50,344 nt of DNA from assembly GCA_021413765.1 (NCBI GenBank), contig JAIOPT010000068.1, positions 1 through 50,344 on the forward strand. Direction: 5' to 3'. Shown piece by piece: positions 19,637-30,840 of the stretch. The notes under the pieces are model-generated. The model made no database searches, was not told where the DNA came from, and saw nothing but the letters and a program-made list of their open reading frames with translations. The DNA comes from Betaproteobacteria bacterium (GTDB lineage Bacteria > Pseudomonadota > Gammaproteobacteria > Burkholderiales > Gallionellaceae). The position numbers and the translations under genes are program-made. Positions within the stretch are counted from its first letter, which is position 1. The number at the start of each line of letters is the position of its first letter.

Positions 19637-20155
19637 ATAGCTCAGGATAAAGAACAGCGCCTCAACGAGCAAATAACAGCACCTCAGGTGCGGCTTGTTG
19701 GTGTAGAAGGGGAGCCACTTGGTGTTGTGGTAATCGCGGAAGCGTTACGGTTGGCTGAAGAGGCTGATTTGGATCTAGTGGAAGTTGCGCCGATGGCGGA
19801 GCCGCCGGTTTGCCGCATCATGGATATTGGCAAGTTCAAGTATGCTGAGAGCAAGAAGCAGCACGAGGCTAAGCTTAAACAAAAGCAGATTCAGATAAAG
19901 GAAGTCAAGTTCAGGCCAGGTACGGATGATGGCGATTACAATATCAAATTGCGTAACCTGATTCGATTCCTGGGGGAAGGTGACAAGACCAAAATCACAT
20001 TACGTTTCCGTGGACGTGAGATTGCACATCAGAATATTGGCATGCAAATGATGGAGCGGGTTATGGCGGATCTTGGAGAGCACGGTACCGTGGAGCAGTT
20101 TCCTAAAATGGAAGGTCGTCAGATGGTAATGGTGCTGGCGCCGAAGAAAAAATAA
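19637..20155 (+). CDS. infC: Translation initiation factor IF-3, apparently initiated at a rare AUA codon
   Basis: In-frame extension upstream of the ORF-track start: ATA GCT CAG GAT AAA GAA CAG CGC CTC AAC GAG CAA ATA ACA GCA CCT CAG GTG CGG = (M)[28 protein letters not shown]..., matching the expected IF3 N-terminus; GGAG SD 8 nt upstream of ATA. Confidence 0.93.
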   Translation: MAQDKEQRLNEQITAPQVRLVGVEGEPLGVVVIAEALRLAEEADLDLVEVAPMAEPPVCRIMDIGKFKYAESKKQHEAKLKQKQIQIKEVKFRPGTDDGDYNIKLRNLIRFLGEGDKTKITLRFRGREIAHQNIGMQMMERVMADLGEHGTVEQFPKMEGRQMVMVLAPKKK

Positions 20156-20169
20156 TTTATGAGGTAAAT

Positions 20170-20197
20170 CTCCGGCAACGCCGGGGTAATTTTTTTA
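20170..20197 (+). terminator. Terminator-like hairpin in infC-rpmI gap (CTCCGGC-AAC-GCCGGGG ... TTTTTTT)
   Basis: ctccggc aac gccgggg taattttttt read directly. Confidence 0.6.
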
Positions 20198-20319
20198 TAC
20201 TGCTCGGGTTAAGGGACTGGTCGGGGCAGATTAGTAGTAAACAGTCCCGGATAAGTGATTCCAGGTTTTAAAGTGTTCCTACCAGGAGCCTCCTGATGTC
20301 ATCAAATAAAGGAGTAGTT

Positions 20320-20517
20320 ATGCCTAAAATGAAAACAAAAAGTGGTGCTGCAAAGCGCTTCAAAGTTCGTGCGGGCGGCAGTATCAAGCGCGCACAAGCA
20401 TTCAAACGTCACATCCTGACCAAAAAGACCACCAAGAGCAAGCGTCAATTGCGTGGTACTACCGAAGTTCACGCAAGCAACACGGCGTCTATACGCGCCA
20501 TGATGCCCTACGCATAA
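20320..20517 (+). CDS. rpmI: 50S ribosomal protein L35
   Basis: [67 protein letters not shown] aaaggagtagtt before ATG. Confidence 0.97.
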   Translation: MPKMKTKSGAAKRFKVRAGGSIKRAQAFKRHILTKKTTKSKRQLRGTTEVHASNTASIRAMMPYA

Positions 20518-20526
20518 GGAGTAAAC

Positions 20527-20886
20527 ATGCCAAGAGTTAAACGTGGTGTAACGGCGCGAGCGCGCCATAAGAAAGTTTTAGATCTGGCCAAGGGTTATCG
20601 TGGCCGCCGTAAAAACGTCTATCGTATTGCCAAAGAAGCGGTAATGAAGGCTGGTCAATACGCCTACCGTGATCGTCGACAACGCAAGCGCCAGTTCCGT
20701 ACATTGTGGATTGCACGTATCAATGCAGCGGCACGTGAGCAAGGATTGAGCTACAGCGTGTTCATGAACGGCCTCAAGAAAGCCGCGATTAGCATCGACC
20801 GCAAGGTGTTGGCGGACATTGCCGTATTTGATAAGCTTGCCTTCATACAGATTGTCGGACAAGCCAAAGCCAGCCTCGGCGTTTAA
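20527..20886 (+). CDS. rplT: 50S ribosomal protein L20
   Basis: [77 protein letters not shown]. Confidence 0.98.
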   Translation: MPRVKRGVTARARHKKVLDLAKGYRGRRKNVYRIAKEAVMKAGQYAYRDRRQRKRQFRTLWIARINAAAREQGLSYSVFMNGLKKAAISIDRKVLADIAVFDKLAFIQIVGQAKASLGV

Positions 20887-20907
20887 GCTCAAGCTAAACT
20901 ACATTAA

Positions 20908-20932
20908 AGAGGCGTTCGGCGCCTCTTTTTTG
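20908..20932 (+). terminator. Rho-independent terminator after rplT
   Basis: AGAGGCG-ttcgg-CGCCTCT followed by TTTTT. Confidence 0.88.
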
Positions 20933-21038
20933 CTTTTTATAAAGCCGCTCAAGTTATGTGCTTGATTAGCAATTAACTTTTATGAGCGACTTTAGGGCGA
21001 TTTGCGATCTTAGCCCAATTATGTCGCTAACCTCTCTG

Positions 21039-21057
21039 TCTCCCCTGTCAGGGGAGA
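21039..21057 (+). other. Hairpin TCTCCCC-TGTCA-GGGGAGA in pheS leader
   Basis: Perfect 7-bp inverted repeat 20 nt upstream of pheS ATG. Confidence 0.5.
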
Positions 21058-21067
21058 TACTTAATAA

Positions 21068-22087
<1,020 letters not shown>

Positions 22088-22089
22088 CT

Positions 22090-24444
22090 ATGCAATTTTC
22101 CGAATCCTGGCTGCGCTCATTCGTTAACCCATCGCTCTCCAGCGATGAGCTAGCACACCTGTTGACAATGGCTGGGTTGGAAGTGGAGGCGATGGTTGTG
22201 GTTGCGCCAGCTTTCGACAAGGTTGTCGTCGCACAGGTGTTGACCAAGGACAAACATGCTGACGCTGACCGCCTGAACGTGCTGACCGTGGACATCGGTC
22301 AAGCCGAGCCACTGAGCATCGTGTGCGGTGCGCAGAACGTCAGTGTCGGCATGAAAGCGCCTTGCGCGCTGGTCGGAGCGAAACTGCCGGGCATCGAGAT
22401 CAAGCAGGCCAAGGTGCGCGGCGTCGCATCGTTTGGCATGATGTGCTCGGAAAAGGAGCTCGGCTTGGCGGAAGAGAGCCAGGGTCTTATGGAGTTAGCT
22501 GTTGATGCAGTGGTCGGGCAGAGCATACGCGAGCACCTTGATCTTGACGATCATCAGATCACACTCAAATTGACGCCAAATCGCAGCGATTGTCTGTCGT
22601 TGTATGGCATCGCGCGCGAAGTTTCTGCTTTGACAGGCTCACCGTTACAAGCTTTGCCCCAAGCAGATTTCAAACAAGACTGTGACCGTAGCTGCAAGGT
22701 TCGGGTGGCTGCATCAGCCGCTTGCCCGCGCTATGCGGGACGCGTGATTGCCGGAGTAAATGCGAAGTCAGCCACGCCAGCATGGATGGTGCAGCGTCTG
22801 GAGCGCTGTGGTTTGCGCAGCATCAATGCACTGGTGGACGTGACCAACTACGTATTGCTCGAATTGGGTCAGCCGTTGCATGCTTTTGACCTGAATAAAT
22901 TGAACGGCAACATCGAAGTGCGTTTTGCACGTGCTGGTGAAAGCCTGAAGCTGCTCAATGAGCAAGTTGTAAACCTGCAAGAAGACATGCTGGTGATAGC
23001 CGATGATATGCAGCCGATCGCATTGGCAGGCGTGATGGGCGGGGCTGACAGCGCGGTGGACGACGCGACCACTGATATTTTTCTGGAGAGCGCGTTCTTC
23101 GCACCTGGCGTGATTGTCGGCAAATCGCGCCGCTTGGGTTTCGGCTCTGATTCTTCTTTTCGTTTCGAGCGCGGTGTGGATTTTGCAGCTACTAAGGAAG
23201 CATTAGACAGGGCCACGCAATTGATTCTTGATATCTGCGGCGGACAAGCTGGTGTAGTGAGTGAGGTGCTGGGTGAATTGCCCGCGCGCAATCCGGTGAA
23301 ATTGCGCCTGCCACGGATCGAGCGCGTGTTGGGCGTATCACTGGAAGCGCAGGAGATCTCGCAGATGCTGCTGCGCTTGGGCATGGTTGTTCAGCAAAAA
23401 GGCGACGAATTCAGTGTTACGCCGCCCAGCTACCGTTTTGATATCGCTATTGAGGAAGATCTAATCGAGGAAGTCGCACGCGTACATGGTTACGAGCGAA
23501 TACAAGCTGTGCCACCGCAAGCGCGCATGACCATGTTGCCACTGGCCGAGGCGCAGCGCCCCTTGGCGAAGCTGCGCCAGGCGCTCGTGTTGCGCGACTA
23601 CCAGGAAGCAATTACCTACGCCTTCGTGGACGCGGAGTGGGAGCGCGACCTGTGCGGCAATACCGCACAGGTCGCATTGAAGAATCCAATCGCTAGCCAG
23701 ATGAGCGTGATGCGCAGCAGTTTGCTGGGCGGACTACTCGCTGTTTTGCGATCTAACCTCGCACGCAAGGAGCCGCGTGTTCGCCTGTTCGAGATCGGTG
23801 CCTGTTTTGCCGCCGAGGCGGGCAGTTATACACAGCACGAACGCGTGACCGGATTGGTTTATGGCACGGCGTTGCCGGAACAGTGGGGTGTGGCGGCGCG
23901 AAATGTGGATTTTTATGATGTAAAGGCAGATGTAGAAGCGCTATTTGCTCCAGCACTATTAAGTTTTTCGGCGTCGCCGCACCCTGCCTCCCACCCTGGA
24001 CGCTCGGCGCAAGTCTTGCTGCATGGGCAAGTGGTGGGTTGGATAGGAGAGTTGCATCCGAAGTGGTTGCAGCAGTATGGAATTCCGCAGGTAGTGGTGT
24101 GGTTCGAGGTTGAGCTGCATGCCTTGATATCAGCAAATGTGCCACATGCCAGCGAGATTTCTAAGTTTCCGCGGGTGCGACGCGATCTTGCCGTAGTTGT
24201 GGATGAAAGTGTAACAGCCCAATCATTATTGGATGCCATGCTAGCTAGCAATACCTTATATGTGGCAGAAATCGCGCTGTTTGATCTGTATCGTGGTAAA
24301 GGTGTGGGGGACGGAAAAAAAAGCCTTGCTTTCCGTGTGTTATTGCAAGATACTGAAAAGACGTTAATTGATAGTGAAATTGAACTAAGTATCGCGTACT
24401 TGGCCGCAGTTTTGCAACGGCATGGTGCGCAGTTGCGTATATAA
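22090..24444 (+). CDS. pheT: Phenylalanyl-tRNA synthetase beta subunit
   Basis: MQFSESWLRSFVNPSLSSDELAHLLTMAGLEVE...; full-length PheT with FDX-ACB C-terminus (SKFPRVRRDLAVVVDE). Confidence 0.98.
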   Translation: MQFSESWLRSFVNPSLSSDELAHLLTMAGLEVEAMVVVAPAFDKVVVAQVLTKDKHADADRLNVLTVDIGQAEPLSIVCGAQNVSVGMKAPCALVGAKLPGIEIKQAKVRGVASFGMMCSEKELGLAEESQGLMELAVDAVVGQSIREHLDLDDHQITLKLTPNRSDCLSLYGIAREVSALTGSPLQALPQADFKQDCDRSCKVRVAASAACPRYAGRVIAGVNAKSATPAWMVQRLERCGLRSINALVDVTNYVLLELGQPLHAFDLNKLNGNIEVRFARAGESLKLLNEQVVNLQEDMLVIADDMQPIALAGVMGGADSAVDDATTDIFLESAFFAPGVIVGKSRRLGFGSDSSFRFERGVDFAATKEALDRATQLILDICGGQAGVVSEVLGELPARNPVKLRLPRIERVLGVSLEAQEISQMLLRLGMVVQQKGDEFSVTPPSYRFDIAIEEDLIEEVARVHGYERIQAVPPQARMTMLPLAEAQRPLAKLRQALVLRDYQEAITYAFVDAEWERDLCGNTAQVALKNPIASQMSVMRSSLLGGLLAVLRSNLARKEPRVRLFEIGACFAAEAGSYTQHERVTGLVYGTALPEQWGVAARNVDFYDVKADVEALFAPALLSFSASPHPASHPGRSAQVLLHGQVVGWIGELHPKWLQQYGIPQVVVWFEVELHALISANVPHASEISKFPRVRRDLAVVVDESVTAQSLLDAMLASNTLYVAEIALFDLYRGKGVGDGKKSLAFRVLLQDTEKTLIDSEIELSIAYLAAVLQRHGAQLRI

Positions 24445-24454
24445 GGGGTGATCA

Positions 24455-24760
24455 ATGACATTGACTAAAGCAGAGCTCGCGGATTTATTGTTTGAAAAAG
24501 TTGGCTTGAATAAGCGTGAAGCCAAGGATATGGTTGAGTCTTATTTCGAAGAAATTCGTGCTCAACTTGAGCATGGTGAAAGTGTAAAGCTGTCCGGTTT
24601 TGGTAATTTTCAGCTACGCGACAAGCCCCAACGGCCCGGGCGTAATCCAAAGACTGGCGAAGACATTCCCATAACGGCGCGCCGTGTAGTGACTTTTCAT
24701 CCCAGCCAGAAACTTAAGAGCATGGTAGAGATAAATTATCATGGAAAACCAGAAGCTTAA
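24455..24760 (+). CDS. ihfA: Integration host factor subunit alpha
   Basis: [88 protein letters not shown]. Confidence 0.97.
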   Translation: MTLTKAELADLLFEKVGLNKREAKDMVESYFEEIRAQLEHGESVKLSGFGNFQLRDKPQRPGRNPKTGEDIPITARRVVTFHPSQKLKSMVEINYHGKPEA

Positions 24761-25112
24761 TGCCGTTCTGCCATCGATTCCGGCGAAGCGGTATTTTACT
24801 ATTGGCGAAGTAAGTGACTTATGCGGGGTGAAGGCGCATGTATTGCGTTATTGGGAGCAGGAGTTTACCCAACTTAAACCAGTTAAACGGGGTGGTAATC
24901 GACGCTACTACCAACATCACGAAGTTCTGCTCGTTCGTCGTATCAGGCAATTGCTGTATGAAGAGGGTTTTACCATCAGTGGAGCTCGTGGTCGATTGAA
25001 TAATTTTATCGGGCAACGGGTAGAAGATTCCCAGCCACAACTGCTTCAGCCATACGCTAGTTCGTCCGAACTACGCCGCGAAATCCGCGAAATACTCGCC
25101 TTACTAGGGTAG
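24741..25112 (+). CDS. MerR family transcriptional regulator (pheT-ihfA-associated)
   Basis: [66 protein letters not shown]; overlaps ihfA by 20 nt. Confidence 0.93.
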   Translation: MENQKLNAVLPSIPAKRYFTIGEVSDLCGVKAHVLRYWEQEFTQLKPVKRGGNRRYYQHHEVLLVRRIRQLLYEEGFTISGARGRLNNFIGQRVEDSQPQLLQPYASSSELRREIREILALLG

Positions 25113-25215
25113 TCCTGCATTCTTGTTCACGGACTGAAGTAATCAATACATAAATTCCGTGCTTCTCGTAATGATCCCCCATTAAAACGTGCTATGCGGA
25201 TCATACGAAGTAAAA

Positions 25216-25239
25216 ATGCCATCATTTTAGTGATGGCAT
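25216..25239. terminator. Perfect hairpin ATGCCATCA-TTTTAG-TGATGGCAT; followed by T-run on the minus strand
   Basis: Minus strand reads ATGCCATCACTAAAATGATGGCATTTTTAC. Confidence 0.5.
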
Positions 25240-25294
25240 AATCAAATAAATTAACCCCCACAACTCCTGTAAAACACTAATGTAGTGAGGTCAA

Positions 25295-25361
25295 TTTCCA
25301 CTAACCGATTATTTTTGCTATAATCCACGCAGTTTTCCAGATGGGCCTAGGCCCGTTTTTT
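25295..25361 (+). promoter_or_regulatory. Putative rimP operon promoter (TATAAT at 25319-25324) and downstream GC palindrome GGGCCTAGGCCC + GTTTTTT (25343-25361)
   Basis: tttcca-N18-tataat then gggcctaggcccgtttttt directly before rimP. Confidence 0.5.
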
Positions 25362-25365
25362 ATTT

Positions 25366-25803
25366 GTGGGCATGATTATGGATGTTGCGAGATTGGTGGA
25401 AACGACGGTGGCTGGCTTGGGGTATGAGTTGGTTGATTTTGAAGTGTCCGGCAGGGGGTTGATGCGAGTACTGCTCGATCAGCCATCGGGAATTACGGTA
25501 AACGATTGTGAATTGGTCAGTCACCAGTTAACACGTTTGTTTGCAGTAGAGGGGGTGAATTACGGGCGCCTTGAAGTCTCATCTCCGGGGTTGGATCGGC
25601 CAATCAAGAAGGAGGAAGATTTTATACGCTTTTGCGGCAAGAAGGCTCAGTTGAAATTGCGCCTGCCGTTGGCAGGCCGTAAGAATTTCATAGGCACACT
25701 CGGCAGCCTTCAAGATGGTGTACTACAGTTAGATGTGGATGGTAAGCAGGTGCTAATTGAATTATCCAATTTGGATAAAGCGCATTTAGTGCCTACATTT
25801 TAA
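25366..25803 (+). CDS. rimP: Ribosome maturation factor RimP
   Basis: DVARLVETTVAGLGYELVDFEVSGRGLMRVLLDQPSGITVNDCELVSHQLTRLFAVEGVNYGRLEVSSPGLDRPIKKEEDF; start may be 25366 (GTG) or 25372/25378 (ATG). Confidence 0.95.
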   Translation: MGMIMDVARLVETTVAGLGYELVDFEVSGRGLMRVLLDQPSGITVNDCELVSHQLTRLFAVEGVNYGRLEVSSPGLDRPIKKEEDFIRFCGKKAQLKLRLPLAGRKNFIGTLGSLQDGVLQLDVDGKQVLIELSNLDKAHLVPTF

Positions 25804-26033
25804 TTTTAGGGTCGTTTGCTTGCGGCGAATGATTTGTTTAAACCGAATGCTTTTAAAATTCGCGTTACGCGTGATGCATAACAAAAAATTTGTTTATTTT
25901 ACACCCCAATGCGGAAAATAAGTGTTGTTACTCATGCGCTTGGCTAAATAAAATTTAACATGGCAACGATTAAGTAAAAAATAAGCGAGTGGGCGCGTTA
26001 GTTTAAAAAACATTCGGTTGGTTGGAGGCAGTG

Positions 26034-27506
26034 ATGAGTCGTGAAGTTTTATTATTGGTTGATGCCTTAGCGCGTGAAAAAAACGTGGACAAGGAAATTG
26101 TGTTTGGAGCGCTGGAGTCTGCTTTGGCGTCCGCCACCAAGAAGCGTTTTGCCGAGGAGACTGATGTACGTGTCAGTATTGACCGTAATACTGGTGAATA
26201 TGCGTCTTTTCGTTGCTGGCAGGTAATGGATGATGAAACTTTCGAAACCCCTGATCTGCATATTAAGCTTAGCGAGGCTCGGAAGCTCAATCCAGATATT
26301 CAGTTGGAAGAATTTATTGAAGAGCCATTAGAGTCCATCGACTTTGGGCGCATAGGCGCACAAGCAGCCAAACAGGTGATTTTTCAAAAAATCCGTGATG
26401 CTGAGCGCGAGCAGATTCTGAATGACTTCATGGAGCGAAATGAGCATTTGGTGTCCGGCACAGTGAAGCGCATCGAGCGCGGTAATGCCATCATTGAGTT
26501 TGGCAAGATTGAAGCGTTGTTGCCACGTGATCAAATGATTCCAAAGGAGAATATGCGCGTTGGTGATCGTGTGCGCGCGTATTTATTACGCGTGGATCGT
26601 TCAATTCGTGGGCCGCAAATTACGCTGTCGCGTATCACGCCTGAATTTATAATTAAGCTGTTCGAACTTGAAGTTCCGGAGGTTGAGGAGGGGCTGCTAG
26701 AAATAGTTAGCGCTGCGCGTGATCCAGGAGTTCGTGCAAAAATATCAGTACGCTCCCACGATAAGCGGATAGATCCGATTGGCACTTGTGTGGGTATGCG
26801 TGGCTCGCGTGTGCAGGCTGTAACCAATGAGTTGGCGGGCGAGCGCGTTGACATTGTATTGTGGTCGGAAGATCCTGCGACTAGTGTAATCAATGCCTTG
26901 GCTCCGGCTGACGTGACTAGCATTATGGTAGATGAAGACAATCACAGCATGGATGTGGTAGTTGAGGAAGAGAATCTTGCGCAAGCTATTGGTCGAAATG
27001 GGCAGAATGTACGCTTGGCAAGTGAATTGACCGGATGGGAGCTTAATATCATGACTATGGAGGAATCCAGCCAGAAGAATGAGCAGGAATTTTCCAAGGT
27101 GCGTGATTTATTCATAGACAAGCTCGATGTGGATGCAGAGGTGGCGGATATTCTAGTTCAGGAAGGTTTTAACACACTAGAGGAAGTGGCGTATGTACCA
27201 CTGAACGAAATGCTGGAAATCGAGTCTCTTGACGAGGCAACAGTAAATGAGTTGCGTAGCCGTGCGCGTAATGCCCTGTTAACTGCAGCAATCGTTAACG
27301 AAGAGCAGGTGGAGCATAACATTGAGGATTTAGTTAAGCTTGAAGGTATGGACGAGCAAACTGCACGCATTCTGGCAGGCAAGGGCATAGGCACACAGGA
27401 ACAGCTTGCCGATTTGGCCGTGGACGAACTGGTTGAGCAGGCAGGTATAGATGAAGAACGCGCAAATCGGTTAATTATGGCTGCACGCGCTCCTTGGTTT
27501 GTTTAA
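26034..27506 (+). CDS. nusA: Transcription termination/antitermination protein NusA
   Basis: [39 protein letters not shown]...; S1/KH domains ([28 protein letters not shown]) and C-terminal acidic repeats. Confidence 0.97.
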   Translation: MSREVLLLVDALAREKNVDKEIVFGALESALASATKKRFAEETDVRVSIDRNTGEYASFRCWQVMDDETFETPDLHIKLSEARKLNPDIQLEEFIEEPLESIDFGRIGAQAAKQVIFQKIRDAEREQILNDFMERNEHLVSGTVKRIERGNAIIEFGKIEALLPRDQMIPKENMRVGDRVRAYLLRVDRSIRGPQITLSRITPEFIIKLFELEVPEVEEGLLEIVSAARDPGVRAKISVRSHDKRIDPIGTCVGMRGSRVQAVTNELAGERVDIVLWSEDPATSVINALAPADVTSIMVDEDNHSMDVVVEEENLAQAIGRNGQNVRLASELTGWELNIMTMEESSQKNEQEFSKVRDLFIDKLDVDAEVADILVQEGFNTLEEVAYVPLNEMLEIESLDEATVNELRSRARNALLTAAIVNEEQVEHNIEDLVKLEGMDEQTARILAGKGIGTQEQLADLAVDELVEQAGIDEERANRLIMAARAPWFV

Positions 27507-27756
27507 TGGGGCTAGCTAAGGATAATCATGTTAACCCGAATGTCCCATAAATTTGCATGATATATATTCAAAATATTATTGGATATTCAAATTTTGTAAA
27601 GGATCAGCGCGATTATTTGTGCATATCCGATTGAACAAAATCTTGCTTGGCAAATACTAGCGAGGGCGTACATTAATTTATAAGCCGTTCTGGCTAGTTG
27701 TTTCTGTTGAGTATTGAGAGCTATAAATCTCAAATTTTGGGAGTTAAGGGGCAGTG

Positions 27757-30393
27757 ATGGGAAAAATGAATGTAGCGCAGTTTGCTGGCGAGCTCAGCTT
27801 GCCGGTTGGATTGCTGCTTGAACAACTACAGGCGGCCGGTGTCGCCAAACAGCAGGAATCAGATAGCATATCGGAACAGGACAAGGCAAAGTTGCTTGAG
27901 CATCTGCACAGCACACATGGCAGTGGCAGTGCCAAAAGTAAAAAAATTACATTGACTCGCCGTGAAACCACGGAGATCAAGAAGGCGGATAGCACGGGCA
28001 AGGCTCGCATCATTCAAGTCGAAGTGCGCAAGAAGCGCGTGGTTGCACCAATTACAGTTGCCGAGATAGAACAACCAGTTGCTGCTGTAGTAAAGGTCAC
28101 TCCAGCGCAAGCAGCACCATCAAAAACCTCAAAAGCGGAAATATTGGGAGAGCAGGAGATTGCTCTGCGTACTGAAGAAGCACGCAGTCAGGCAGAACTA
28201 GCCTCACGCCAGGCCGCCGAAGTCCAAGCCAAGAACAAGAAGGAACACGCCAAACGCAAAGTGACGCTAGTTGCCGAACCTGTGGTGCCGCCGATTGAAG
28301 TGCCAGAGACCAAGGCGGTTGCAATTGCCGAAGCAGCTGCCCCCCCTGTTGCCAAGCCTGATTTGGCCGAAGGTACGCTGCATAAGCCAATGCCAAAGCC
28401 TGGTGACAAGGTTGTTCGGCCTGCAGCTAAAAAAGGTGCTAAAGCCGCCGCTCCAGACAAAACAAGTCCATGGACCGAGGCTGGTCACAAAAAACGCACC
28501 CCCGCAGTCATTGATACGCGACCTGGCGGTTGGACGGCTGGCCGTGGAAACGTTAACCCACGCCATCATGCCAAACATGCCAAGCAAGAAGAAACTGCCC
28601 AGCATGCTTTCTCCCTGCCGACTGAACCAGTCGTACATGAGGTCATGGTGCCAGAGACGATTAGTGTCGCTGAATTAGCACAGAAAATGTCAATCAAAGC
28701 CATCGAAATTATCAAGGCACTAATGAAATTAGGCTCCATGGTGACCATTAATCAGGTGCTGGATCAGGAAACTGCGATGATTGTGGTGGAAGAGTTGGGG
28801 CATATTGCCAAGCCAGCCAAGGTGGATGATCCTAGTGCTTATCTGACAGAATCTGAAGAGCACAAGAATGCACCTCTCGAGCCGCGCGCTCCGGTAGTTA
28901 CCGTGATGGGTCACGTTGATCATGGTAAGACATCATTGCTGGATTACATCCGTCGAACCCGCGTGGCCAGCGGCGAAGCAGGCGGCATCACGCAGCATAT
29001 TGGCGCTTACCATGTGAATACCCCGCGAGGCATGATTACTTTCCTCGATACACCGGGCCATGAGGCATTTACGGCAATGAGGGCACGTGGTTCGAAAGTG
29101 ACTGACATTGTGATATTAGTGGTTGCAGCGGATGATGGTGTAATGCCGCAGACCAAAGAGGCAATCCACCATGCCAAGGCAGCAAACGTACCCATCGTGG
29201 TAGCGGTGACTAAGATTGATAAGCCTGATGCCAATTCCGAACGCGTAAAACAAGAATTGGTTGCAGAGGGTGTGGTGCCGGAAGGTTGGGGCGGCGACAC
29301 CATGTTTGTTGAGGTGTCTGCAAAGACCGGATTGGGTATCGACTCCTTGTTGGAAAGCGTGTTATTGCAAGCTGAATTGTTGCAACTCACCTCACCCAAA
29401 CTAAGCTTGGCCAAGGGTATTGTGATTGAAGCCAGGTTGGATAAGGGCAAGGGGCCGGTGGCGACTATATTGGTGCAGTCGGGCACCTTAAAGCGGGGTG
29501 ATGCAGTGCTGGTCGGCGTAGTGTCCGGACGCGTGCGTGCCATGCTGGATGAGAACGGTAAGGCAATAAATGAGGCAGGGCCATCGATCCCAGTGGAGAT
29601 TCAGGGGCTATCCGAAGTGCCTATAGCTGGTGAAAGCGTGCTAGTACTCTCAGATGAGAAAAAAGCACGTGAAATTGCCTTGTTCCGTCAAGGCAAGTTC
29701 CGTGCTGTGAAACTAGCCAAGCAGCAGGCCGCTACGTTGGAAAACATGTTCGATCAGATGGCAGAAGGCGAAGTGCGCATGCTGCCATTGATTATCAAGA
29801 CCGATGTACAGGGTTCTTGTGAAGCTATTGCACATGCCCTGCAAAAACTATCCACCGATGAGGTCAAAGTTAACCTGATCCACAGTGCTGTGGGCGCTAT
29901 CAGCGAATCCGACATTAACCTGGCGCTGGCTTCGAAGGCAATCGTGATTGGCTTTAATACCCGTGCCGATATTGCTGCGCGTAAGCTGGCGGAATCTGCC
30001 GGCGTAGATGTGCGTTACTACAATGTTATCTATGAAATGGTAGATGAAATTAAAGCGGCTTTGTCAGGTATGCGGGCTCCGGAAAAGAAGGAAGTCATCC
30101 TCGGTATGGTGGAAATACGCCAAGTATTCGTAATTTCCAAGATCGGCACTGTGGTCGGTTGCTACGTGACCAGTGGCATAGTCAAGCGTAATTCGCAGGT
30201 GCGAGTGCTGCGCAACAATGTGGTGATTCATACTGGCGAACTGGATTCGTTGAAACGCTTCAAAGATGATGTCAAGGAAGTTCGATCGAATTTCGAGTGT
30301 GGTTTGTCGTTGCGTAATTTTAATGACCTCGAAGTGGGCGATCAACTTGAAGCATTTGAAATAATCGAAGTGGCACGCTCTCTAAATGCCTAA
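27757..30393 (+). CDS. infB: Translation initiation factor IF-2
   Basis: [58 protein letters not shown]; start ATG 27757 (or GTG 27754). Confidence 0.98.
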   Translation: MGKMNVAQFAGELSLPVGLLLEQLQAAGVAKQQESDSISEQDKAKLLEHLHSTHGSGSAKSKKITLTRRETTEIKKADSTGKARIIQVEVRKKRVVAPITVAEIEQPVAAVVKVTPAQAAPSKTSKAEILGEQEIALRTEEARSQAELASRQAAEVQAKNKKEHAKRKVTLVAEPVVPPIEVPETKAVAIAEAAAPPVAKPDLAEGTLHKPMPKPGDKVVRPAAKKGAKAAAPDKTSPWTEAGHKKRTPAVIDTRPGGWTAGRGNVNPRHHAKHAKQEETAQHAFSLPTEPVVHEVMVPETISVAELAQKMSIKAIEIIKALMKLGSMVTINQVLDQETAMIVVEELGHIAKPAKVDDPSAYLTESEEHKNAPLEPRAPVVTVMGHVDHGKTSLLDYIRRTRVASGEAGGITQHIGAYHVNTPRGMITFLDTPGHEAFTAMRARGSKVTDIVILVVAADDGVMPQTKEAIHHAKAANVPIVVAVTKIDKPDANSERVKQELVAEGVVPEGWGGDTMFVEVSAKTGLGIDSLLESVLLQAELLQLTSPKLSLAKGIVIEARLDKGKGPVATILVQSGTLKRGDAVLVGVVSGRVRAMLDENGKAINEAGPSIPVEIQGLSEVPIAGESVLVLSDEKKAREIALFRQGKFRAVKLAKQQAATLENMFDQMAEGEVRMLPLIIKTDVQGSCEAIAHALQKLSTDEVKVNLIHSAVGAISESDINLALASKAIVIGFNTRADIAARKLAESAGVDVRYYNVIYEMVDEIKAALSGMRAPEKKEVILGMVEIRQVFVISKIGTVVGCYVTSGIVKRNSQVRVLRNNVVIHTGELDSLKRFKDDVKEVRSNFECGLSLRNFNDLEVGDQLEAFEIIEVARSLNA

Positions 30394-30796
30394 AGGCTAT
30401 GTAAGGACAGACCGGATAGCCGAACAGATTCAGCGCGAAGTGGCTCAACTGTTGCGCCTCGAGGTGAAAGATCCGCGCGTGCGCATGATCACTCTCACGG
30501 GAGTTGAGGTGACTAGGGACTATTCCCACGCCAAGGTCTTTTACACCTCCCTGGGCGGAGTAAGCGCTGCAGTGCAGCAAGGTTTAGAGCATGCAAGCGG
30601 TTATTTGCGTTGCCAACTCGCACATTCGATGAAGCTACGCATCATGCCGCAACTGCATTTTATTTATGACCCGTCGATCGAACGTGGCGCTCATTTGTCG
30701 AAGCTTATTGATCAAGCGGTTGCCAGCGATAAAACATTACACAGCTCTTCCCAAGCTCCTTTGGATCACTTGTCAAAGGAGGGCGAAGCCGACTAG
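30386..30796 (+). CDS. rbfA: Ribosome-binding factor A
   Basis: [48 protein letters not shown]; overlaps infB by 8 nt. Confidence 0.96.
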   Translation: MPKGYVRTDRIAEQIQREVAQLLRLEVKDPRVRMITLTGVEVTRDYSHAKVFYTSLGGVSAAVQQGLEHASGYLRCQLAHSMKLRIMPQLHFIYDPSIERGAHLSKLIDQAVASDKTLHSSSQAPLDHLSKEGEAD

Positions 30797-30840
30797 CTTC
30801 CCCCTAAGGGCGGTAGTTAAGGACGTTTCGTGAAGTTAAA

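Noticed and set aside
23753-24461. Minus-strand ORFs (130 and 182 aa) within pheT
   Set aside because: Shadow ORFs; Ser/Thr/Pro-rich composition typical of antisense frames.
25113-25365. Expected tRNA-Pro after the ihfA-merR genes
   Set aside because: A tRNA is common at this position in betaproteobacteria, but no TTCGAATC-type T-loop or acceptor stem is present here; only simple hairpins.
26531-26941. Minus-strand ORF (136 aa) in nusA
   Set aside because: Shadow of conserved nusA coding sequence.
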